Shown here piece after piece: positions 55,744 to 64,000 of a stretch of 64,000 nucleotides of DNA. The notes under the pieces are model-generated. The model made no database searches, was not told the origin of the DNA, and was given only the letters and a program-made list of their open reading frames with translations. Made by a program: the position numbers and the translations under genes. The DNA comes from Arbacia lixula. Lineage: Eukaryota; Echinodermata; Echinoidea; Arbacioida; Arbaciidae. Where the stretch lies: contig OZ022580.1 in the NCBI GenBank assembly GCA_963669155.1, forward strand, positions 28,687,598 to 28,751,597. The letters run 5' to 3'. How positions within the stretch are numbered: the stretch's first letter is position 1; each line of letters starts with the position of its first letter.

Positions 55744-56340
55744 ATGCCTGAACAAAGCAACGACTACCGCGTCGTCGTCTTCGGCGCAGGCGGCGTCGGT
55801 AAGAGCTCGTTGGTGCTCCGGTTCGTTCGCGGAACTTTCCGAGAGTCGTACATCCCGACGATCGAGGACACCTACCGACAGGTGATCAGCTGCAACAAGA
55901 ACGTATGCACGCTGCAGATCACCGACACCACGGGGTCGCACCAGTTCCCCGCGATGCAGCGCCTGTCAATCAGCAAAGGCCACGCCTTCATCCTCGTCTA
56001 CTCCATCACCAGCCGCCAATCACTGGAGGAGTTGAAACCCATTTATGACGTCATACGCGAAATCAAAGGCGACGTCGACGGTATACCCATCATGCTCGTG
56101 GGGAACAAGTGCGACGACCCGAACCGTGAGGTCAGCATCCAAGAAGGGATGGAACAATCCAAGTTCTGGAGCTGCGCGTTCCTCGAAACGTCGGCAAAGA
56201 CCAACTACAACGTCAAGGAACTCTTCCAAGACTTACTCCAACTGGAGAAGAGGCGGAGCATGAGTCTGCACCTGGAGACCAAGAAGACTAAGTCACAGAA
56301 GCGGCGGGAGAAGCTGAAGGGCAAGTGCACGGTCATGTGA
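55744..56340 (+). CDS. DIRAS: DIRAS-type small GTPase of the Ras family
   Basis: A 198-residue membrane-anchored GTP-binding switch, close to the usual DIRAS1/DIRAS2 length. The first residues, MPEQSNDYR, match the family's own start. An in-frame ATG at 55681 would add 21 residues but lies in the intron's pyrimidine tract, so I rejected it. Visible motifs: P-loop GAGGVGKSS (14-22), switch [11 protein letters not shown] (36-45, effector Thr39), switch [10 protein letters not shown] (61-68), NKCD (121-124), ETSAK (148-152). A lysine/arginine-rich tail ends in CTVM, a CaaX box for prenylation. Ser65 stands where most Ras proteins have the catalytic glutamine; this is typical of DIRAS, which is known to hydrolyse GTP poorly and sit largely GTP-bound. 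Known DIRAS proteins restrain Ras/MAPK signalling and are often neural; that role here is inferred. The coding sequence is one intact exon, GC-rich against AT-rich flanks. I cannot say which vertebrate paralogue it is nearer to. Confidence 0.97.
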   Translation: MPEQSNDYRVVVFGAGGVGKSSLVLRFVRGTFRESYIPTIEDTYRQVISCNKNVCTLQITDTTGSHQFPAMQRLSISKGHAFILVYSITSRQSLEELKPIYDVIREIKGDVDGIPIMLVGNKCDDPNREVSIQEGMEQSKFWSCAFLETSAKTNYNVKELFQDLLQLEKRRSMSLHLETKKTKSQKRREKLKGKCTVM

Positions 56341-57625
56341 TCAGTCATGTGATCGGGATCCGCAATGTTCCATCATGGATTGTCACGTGACTGGCAGCAC
56401 GCTGTCCTTGAAGCATTGCAGAGACTGTAGAGTTCGTATCTGCGTTGAGCGCCATAGACTCGGTGATGTGCATCCGACTGCGCTCGTGTTCCTAGATGCC
56501 CGTTGGCTCACGTTCCTCGCCCAAGCAGGCCATAGTATGACGTTGAGTTTAGTGTCCGTCACACCGTGTGTTTCGTCTACATACCTACCGACATTCCCTC
56601 AGACCGAAGATCCTCCATGACCTCCCTTTGACATCGATCCACGCTGCCTTCCCCACAGATCGGTCGGAGTCGCAATTTTCTTCCCTGGTCTTCGAATCGT
56701 GGGCATCTGCATGAGCGGTAAGGGATTCGTTAATCAGTTCGGGATCGTACCATCTTTACCAGAAATGACAACGTCTGTAGAGGAGCAGGTGCGACCATGT
56801 ACCTCCCCGACTGACATGCAGGTTACCATGACTTGTATCCTCGATCCTTTAAGGAAGCACAGTGTATGTGGACAACCCCTAGCCCGCGGATCATACGAAG
56901 GCGAAACCAACTTTATGACACTGATGACCTAACAGTTTGCTATGCTGTATATCAAGGAGGTAAAGGACGTCTGAGTAGAAAGATATTGCCATATAATAGT
57001 GAGACATTTGTCTTACAAATGTAAGAAGGATATACGAGTACTCCAATGTTCTTAACAATGATACTTTATAATGCGATCGTCTTTGCGTCTCCCTGTTTCA
57101 TCATCATCATCATCATCGTTGTCGTCGTCATCATCATCATCTGTGTGACTCCGTGTGTGAGACAACTAACTTACTAACTATCAAGTATCCGATGGAGTAA
57201 GACTTGTTTTCGTGTGTATGATGTTCGAAGTGTGTCCATTTTCCCATGCAATACACCTCCATGATTTATACTTTCAGGTCACTGTATAGAAAGATGATCA
57301 CGAATTGAAACATCCGTGAAACTTTATTGATTGAAGTTATATTGTTTTGAACTGTGATTGTTGATATCATTGTTAGTCATGACTTCGCTAAAATGAAGGC
57401 ATATTTTCGTGTGACTAAGTGCACATCTTGGTTTCCAGGATATCTGCAATAAAAAGTAGCGACTCTTAAATCAAAATCATGAATAACGCAATTTCTTAAA
57501 CCATTTAACATTGATGGCGTTAACAGCAATGTGAGGCCGAGGACGTATTTAGCTGCTTATGAATAGTTTTTGCACAGTTCGATGAATTAGGAATGGTGCA
57601 ATAAAAGGTTTTCACACCACATGAA
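56341..57625 (+). other. Probable DIRAS 3' UTR with polyadenylation signals
   Basis: It begins after TGA at 56338-56340 with a small direct repeat (TCATGTGATC twice). The first 600 bp stay GC-richer than the flank. AATAAA signals lie at 57448-57453 and 57600-57605. Either could end the transcript. Further signals downstream (for example 60596) allow a longer form. The 60-80-codon open frames inside are not supported as proteins. Confidence 0.55.
57098..57141. repeat. (TCA)n microsatellite
   Basis: TCA array interrupted by GTTGTCGTCG, within the probable 3' UTR. Confidence 0.9.
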
Positions 57626-58040
57626 TCATTTCTGCATAACGTTGTGCCGTGATCACTTTTCTCCCGATCATCAGGATGCATAGGTTATTAAAAGGTTAAG
57701 AAAAAAGTAAGAATCTTCATGTAACATCACAACACAATTTGCAATTAGAGTAACATTGTTATGACTATGATGGGGTGTTTATTTTTACATTATTATGCCG
57801 TTGTGATCATGAGACAGAATAATGAGTTGTAAGGACGGCAATTGCTGTCATTTTCATTATTAAGATGGATAAACATTCCTGTAACCTCCGCTCTTACATG
57901 TTACTTCCTGTGATAAGTAAAGTTCTACCACAACCCATCCAGCTGAATAATCCCTAGCAAAGAAGGGCTAGATAATGATGTATTATTTCAAATTATTCCT
58001 CCACGCACTTCAGATCAGCTAAGATATTTTATTTATTTTA
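57626..58040. other. Non-coding, AT-rich
   Basis: Nothing recognised; may be distal 3' UTR. Confidence 0.4.
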
Positions 58041-58046
58041 TTGGTA

Positions 58047-58105
58047 TTATTTACCCAGGGTAGCCCCTTCAGTGGTTGAACACTGTTCTACCAGGGGGCC
58101 CTGCT
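58047..58105 (+). repeat. Dispersed repeat, copy A (ACCCAGGGTAGCC type)
   Basis: TTATTTACCCAGGGTAGCCC, CTTCAGTGGTTGAACACTG and TTCTACCAGGGGGCCCTGC. It matches copy B at 60056 in order and direction. I recall similar phrases as dispersed repeats in animal genomes but cannot name the element. Confidence 0.5.
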
Positions 58106-59985
58106 TTGACATATAACACAAACATGGTTTACATGTACAAACAAATAACATGTATAGTTAAATAAGAAATAAACACCATTTTGGAATTTGCATTTTATCA
58201 ATGGACAATAACAGTTGAAAAGGTATTCCAAGTAGACACACCTGTAATACTGGAAAGCACATATATCATTTCTCTTGTAACCACTTGTAACCAAGTATGT
58301 ATATAAATATGTGAGGGGATTTTGTATACAAAATTAAAAAGTTATTTGTTTTTGCAGTGAGCGATTAAAACAGTTGAAAACATATCTCACATTACATCAC
58401 TTGCAAAACTGGTAAAAGATACAATGCAAATTGTATCTGATTCGTATAGTATTACTTCAGAATACTTCAGCATAGTGTGTGGTTAATACGCACGGTTTCA
58501 ATTGTTTCATGATTTGGGGTTCTTAATCCTCCATGCGTTACTATGGTTACTATGTCGTTATGGCATCATAGATACAGGCAAATTCCATATAACAGCCGAT
58601 TATCTGCCACAGCGTATGGCATTTATGCATATTGTTATGCGTTAGTAGCATGTTCTGGTTTGTATCATTGGTGAATATTTGTTCCAATCTTAAACCCAAA
58701 TGTCATCGGACAGAATCTTATCAGCAAGACAAAGAGGGAAAATAAGAGAAGTAATCCTTTGCAGTTCAGAAGCCATGGTTGTCTGATACATGGCCATTAA
58801 AACATCATTCCGAATAATCCTTTTACCTTCTCCATCGTGTTAAACTGACGTAAAAGTGCGGTTTATTCTCACAAGCATATTGCTGTGGTAGCAGATAGAA
58901 AACATAATGACCATTGTCATAAATCCACATGCTGTGCAAAGTGTGTTTTCACCTATTTTCCCCTATTTTCTCTATAACAAACGTCATGCATAATAAAGGC
59001 TATTCCTACGTATTTGCTCGCTGCTTATTGGGTGCAATTGACGCTAAACGTAATACTTACGAGTCCAGGTCTGTAAGTACGCTACAGAACAGCCTAATAG
59101 TATATCGCCAAGTCGGAAAAAAACATCAAAAGGTTAAGGGCTTTAGTGCATAGGGCCACCTTTCCACTTACAATTCCGTAAAATAAAACAAGTATTTGTG
59201 CGTATTGCGATTTGAATTAAGGTGGTTTGAAAATAGTTTTCAACGACAGTGAACGAGGGATGTGTGTGTTTTATATCATTTGTCATCCATGGACTTTAGA
59301 TCGAAGTGTTTGACTTGTGTGCTGTTATAGTTCCGGCAATATTGTATCTGTGGCACTCATTTATTTTCAGTGCAATATTAACCATGTTGGGACACATAGT
59401 CATTTGTGCAATATCGTAATTGTGACTTTTTATGAATTATTAAAATCAAAACTTTGTAGTATTTGTGACGTTTGTCTTTCGTTCGTTTACAAATACACGT
59501 ATATTATATTTCAGAAAATTGTATATATTATGCAATTATGAACTGAGAATCGTTTATTTTGGTATACTGTACGATATATTTGAGATAAAGAATTTGTGGT
59601 TATTATTGATGTTGGGAAGATAATATTCTATTTGCACTTTGAAAATGTCGTCTGAAATTGTGTGCTTTCATGAATTAAGAATAGCACACAAGACGTTACT
59701 CACGTTTTGTAATGAATATTTCTTATTAAAAATAGACGGTAACGCCCCTGCGTTTGATGAAGGTGATCGAAATCCTAAATGGTACGTCCATTCTTGTAAT
59801 ACCCATCATATGGTTTCACTACATGCGTAGCTACTCAATCCAAAACACATGTCACTAAATTATGGATGTAAAGTCGATATTACTGAATTCCACTGGAACG
59901 AACATGAGATCTTTACTACATTTAACGAAAGGCCATTGATTTGAAGCAGGGAAACAGTCAGATGGGTACAAAAAATGCTTTCATT
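58106..59985. other. Non-coding, AT-rich
   Basis: TGTATATA, a Pumilio-type motif, occurs at 58298 and 59520. This is relevant only if the 3' UTR reaches this far. No gene recognised. Confidence 0.4.
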
Positions 59986-59990
59986 GTACA

Positions 59991-60040
59991 TGATAATAAT
60001 GATAATAATGATGATGATAATGATGGTAATGATAATTATG
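59991..60040. repeat. (GAT/AAT)n microsatellite
   Basis: GATAATAATGATAATAATGA, then GATGATAATGATGGTAATGA. It sits directly before dispersed repeat copy B. Confidence 0.9.
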
Positions 60041-60055
60041 GTATACATGTAGTCT

Positions 60056-60112
60056 TATATACCCAAGGTAGCCTCGTCAGTGAGAACGCTGTTTTTCATC
60101 AGGGTTCTGCAT
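60056..60112 (+). repeat. Dispersed repeat, copy B (ACCCAGGGTAGCC type)
   Basis: TATATACCCAAGGTAGCCTC, GTCAGTGAGAACGCTG, then CATCAGGGTTCTGC. It is diverged from copy A at 58047 but has the same order of blocks. Confidence 0.45.
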
Positions 60113-62400
60113 TATCATTCTCCCATTCATTGTATCAAAGGGTTCTAAGAGTGCCCGATTCCTCTCTTGAGTACGGAGCAGTCTATGTGTTAGTAGATGA
60201 TTTGATGAACAACTCTTTGATTCTTGAAGCTTTGATTATGTAAGAGCTGATACGCTTGTGACAACATTATATTTGACTACAGCCCAAATCCGCCATACAG
60301 AAGGATAGATGTATGCCGAAGTTCACATCCAAATAGAAAAAAAAGGCGTATCTTGCCTGCGGGCATGATTCATCATAGCCACTGAGTGAAACAAATTGTA
60401 CATAAAGATTTCTTATACCTCCCACGGAGTAATTGCACCCTTGTTAAGGATATGAGGAGATTGCATCTTCAATGGAAATTTACATCAGATTTTTAACCCA
60501 GGGATAGATTCATAGATATTATGGCTTTTTATAACATAACTATTTCAATGTGCTCAGAATATTTTGATTGGCAATGACGGTACCGCTGTTGGTGCAATAA
60601 AGAGCCGACGTTTATTTGCTTTACTATAAATGGGCCATCGTCTTGCTGTCGTGTCGTTGCAAAACGATTAAACAAATCCACTTAACAGCTTTTCCAAGTA
60701 AAGACTGACTTCAAAGCTTTCGCATAAACGTTAGCATGGTTAGCGTGGACAAGCATCTCTATTGTGCTCTAGGGCTGGTATCAAAATCAGGGTCAAAGTC
60801 AATATCAGGGGTCTAAGTAAAAGCCTAAACAACAAGATGTGCATGTGTGTGGTTATAGTTATGGATGTAAAGGGATGGTAATGCGTTTAGCAACAGGTAC
60901 AGATGCCGCCTACTACGACTATATGATTATTTCCTTGTCAAAGTGAACGGGATTATCATTCGCCATAAATGCATTATTAAGGTAATATCTACAACCATCC
61001 GAATACAACTGTACAATGTTGATATATTTAGCAAGTATGGCACCATTATATATATCATTGGAATTCATCTCGTGCTAATGGCTGACTCTGAATATTGTAA
61101 TAATTATTGTGAGCTTATGGCAATAGCTCGGTAATAAGGTAATTCAATAGGCCAATTACGTACAGTGTTATACGGTTATTACATGATATCATACTAAACA
61201 CTAAAACGAGCACACGACCAGGCAGTTCTGTTAAAATTGATACAAAAAACGTCTATATCCGCCCACTATTTCGAAAACAGATGCGAATTTAAAGTGATAT
61301 CTTTGTTAATCTATACACTGCTTTATAGCGTAACAAACTTGTAAGCTATAATTGCTAAATATTGCATCATATATAGCCTCAAGTTACGACGTTGGTGTGG
61401 TACCTTATGATAAAGAAGCAGATGAAAATATAGACTGGCACTCTCAGATAACCATGGCAACTTTGTTTATACGTGCAAATGCGCGTTATTTCCCAATAAA
61501 TTTGGATATGTGATATTGAATATAATCATACATTTTCATGGTTTATTGAGCCTTGAATAATACATGGTTGATTTGTTGTCTAGATTTTTTGGTCTATTTT
61601 TTTAAATGAATCCTAAGTTACAAGGTGTTGTGGCTGTCCCGTAATCACAGTTTCAACGCCAAAGATTTGACTTGATGATTGCGGATGTCTTTTATATGAT
61701 GTAAATAAAAACAAAAACGCAGCGACAGATTTGTTGAGTGACATTTAAATTTGGAAGAATTGATGTTATTATGGACATTGTTGCGTATTTGCAGATTTAT
61801 CCTGAGGACCATTACACGTTTGTTTATTAAACACCATGGAACTATTTGAATAACATTTCCTTGACTTGAGAGTTGATCTTTTATTATATTTCATCTCGGC
61901 CATTGTATATTTGCCGTGAAACCTGTTGTATGTGAGTTGCGATGTAGTGGGATTTTGTTTGGTTGAAGAGCACATACACACACAAACACACTTATAACTT
62001 GCTTGAACAAGGTTTCCCGGCACCTATATACAGCAGTTTAAAGATGGCCCAGCCCTTCTTCAAACATCTGCAAACTTCATGAAAGTTTGCACATATTTAG
62101 CACGTATCTTTGGGATACCAACTGTGAAATTGTAAGGTCAGAGGTACTATAACTCCCGTAGAATAAATTAGAATCTAACTAGTTTTAACTGAGATTTGAC
62201 TATTTTCGTGATACGAAAAAAGAAAGGTGGATCAATGATCAAAGATTATTTCCTCCAAACCGAATATGAAACTTTGACGATTACAGGGAAAGATTATATA
62301 GGCATTTTTCTCAAATAATGACAAAGTCAGGAAACTTTCAGAATTACGTCTGCAAAAGGGACAGGCTACCTTTAAGGTTTAAAATCTGATAAACAGGTGC
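60113..62400. other. Non-coding, nothing recognised
   Basis: AT-rich. GGTGCAATAAAGAGCC at 60591-60606 holds an AATAAA signal that could serve a long DIRAS 3' UTR. No gene seen. Confidence 0.45.
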
Positions 62401-62407
62401 GATGGTA

Positions 62408-62642
62408 GATGCGTGTGTGTGTGTGTGTGAGTGTGTGTTTTTGTGTGTGAGTGAGTGTTGGTGTGTGCATGTGTGTACGTGTCATTGTGTGTTTTTGTCT
62501 GTATGTGTGTGTGAGAGAGTGAGTGTGGGTGTGTGCATGTGATTGTGTGTTTGTGTGTGTGTGTGTGTGAGAGAGTGAGCGTGGGTGTGTGCATGTGTGT
62601 GTACGTGTGTTTGTGTGTGTGTGTGAGAGAGGGGGGGGGGGG
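62408..62642. repeat. Long (GT)n tract ending in a G12 run
   Basis: Interrupted GT array with a higher-order pattern: GAGAGAGTGAG(T/C)GTGGGTGTGTGCATGTG recurs at about 62512 and 62569. A G run at 62631-62642 closes it. Confidence 0.9.
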
Positions 62643-64000
62643 AACGAGTGCGTGTGTTCGGGGGACTGGATGCTTGTGTGGGCGGGTGAGTCGGTAGATT
62701 GTTAACGTGAACTATATTATTTTGTGCGTGTTTGTGTGTGTGTACGTTTATGTGAGAGAGTTAATGTGTGGATGGATGGGTGGTATTCGGTGAACTGGTG
62801 ATACTGTTAGATGGAAAGGTAGGTGGGTTTGTGATTCAACCAAATAATTAATCATATTAGTACAGTCAAACTTGTGATAGATCTCTAAATGTATTCAACT
62901 TCTCACCCCACCCATACATACACACACATGCGCGCACACATACACAAACAGAATGTCATTTTTTTTCCTTTTTACCTTTCTTTACACATTATTCACTTTT
63001 CTTGATATACTTTTTTGGCAATACGAAACACAATTAAAAGACGAAACACGACAGTCGGATCACTACCCATTTAAACAAGTTGTAAATACATCGATACATT
63101 TTTTTTTTTATATTTGAAGACGATCCTGTCTTAATGAAGAAATCAACCACATACACTTAGAATGAATATGACTACTCAAGTGTATTCATCATACGCCATA
63201 TCAGCAATGCTGTATTAAGCTTTCTGTCGGTAAAGAGAAAAGGAAGAAGCGAATTGTGACGTCACAATATGGATCTTACCGCATGAACACCCATACGTGG
63301 TTTCATTTGATACTTTATCTTAACTGGTGTGCACGTATCATATACTGCATAATTAACGGATCATTTCAACCAGATTGGTACACAATTGAAGCCCACAAGT
63401 CCCACGTTGATACACTGAGCAACTTAAAAAATTGAGAATACTAGTGTAACGAGTATGTGTTGAAATGCATGAAAAAAGCCACAAAACAGTAACATAATGG
63501 AAGTGGGTCCCTTTTGCAGCCCTTGATTGATATTATGACTTTAAATGAAATATCTATGAAAAACCCTCTTCAAATTGATTAATTGTTGGGTCTTCTTTAC
63601 GTTTGGTTTATTACATGTTGTCGCTTGTACTGACAACTTAATAATGGTAAAAATTACTCTGTAATTGATGTCTGAGAGGTTGATACTGAACAAGGCAATG
63701 TCTTTTGTTAACTTTGCAATAAGAAATATGATTATTTAAGTGAGAGGAAGATATCATTTTAACCCTAAACTTGTTTGTGCATTTGAAAAAAGAAGATGAG
63801 CAAAAGCAAAACATTAAAATACAAAATTTAGTCGGCGTGCCATGAATGATTGGAATCATTCGTCACTTAAAAGTTTTATATTGAATAAATAAAACCGATC
63901 TGTTATATTTGTGATTCATGAAATCTGTTACATAATGTGATAAGGGATACATTACATCAGTCAGCATTATTCATTTCAAACTGATATTGATTCATGTTAT
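62643..64000. other. Non-coding, nothing recognised
   Basis: Short GT and CA tracts near 62720-62760 and 62920-62945, then AT-rich sequence to the window edge. No gene seen. Confidence 0.5.

Overview
This is a eukaryotic, animal-type window. It has one recognisable protein-coding gene, very long non-coding stretches, many microsatellites, foldback elements, a tRNA-headed SINE and dispersed short repeats. I see no bacterial-style gene packing, rRNA, CRISPR array or intact transposase or reverse transcriptase. The gene is a DIRAS-type Ras GTPase. The repeat style (TTAA-bounded miniature elements, a SINE with an AAAAGCGCTATATAA-like tail, runs of 10 to 19 G) suggests a marine invertebrate. A deuterostome such as a sea urchin or relative is my best guess, but it is an inference and not proven.

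Layout. Positions 1-3060 are apparently intergenic, with a degenerate 135-bp tandem repeat at the left edge and one miniature element. Positions 3060-3884 look like a promoter (CCAAT, a perfect CRE, a TATA-like stretch) followed by a non-coding first exon that ends at a good 5' splice site (GT at 3885). From 3501 to 3884 there is no ATG at all. Positions 3885-55710 are then read as one intron of about 51.8 kb. It holds nearly all the repeats, several GC-rich blocks that could be enhancers, and a few decayed coding-like fragments. The intron ends in a pyrimidine tract and AG at 55710. The complete 198-codon DIRAS reading frame follows in a single exon (55744-56340), and then a long 3' UTR with polyadenylation signals near 57448 and 57600. 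The rest, to 64000, is AT-rich sequence with dispersed repeats and one large GT-rich tract.

The most informative non-genic signal is a family of about 91-bp elements bounded by TTAA and starting TTAACTC, ending GAGTTAA. I find eight clear copies and one fragment in both orientations, including two head-to-tail copies that share one TTAA. Other structures worth a second look are a 572-bp foldback element 0.8 kb upstream of the coding exon, a 594-bp intronic tandem duplication with unusually well kept blocks, a G15/C14 hairpin beside a palindromic miniature element, a duplicated peptide-coding segment on the minus strand near 37.5 kb, and a possible 41-bp micro-exon on the minus strand at 32463-32503.
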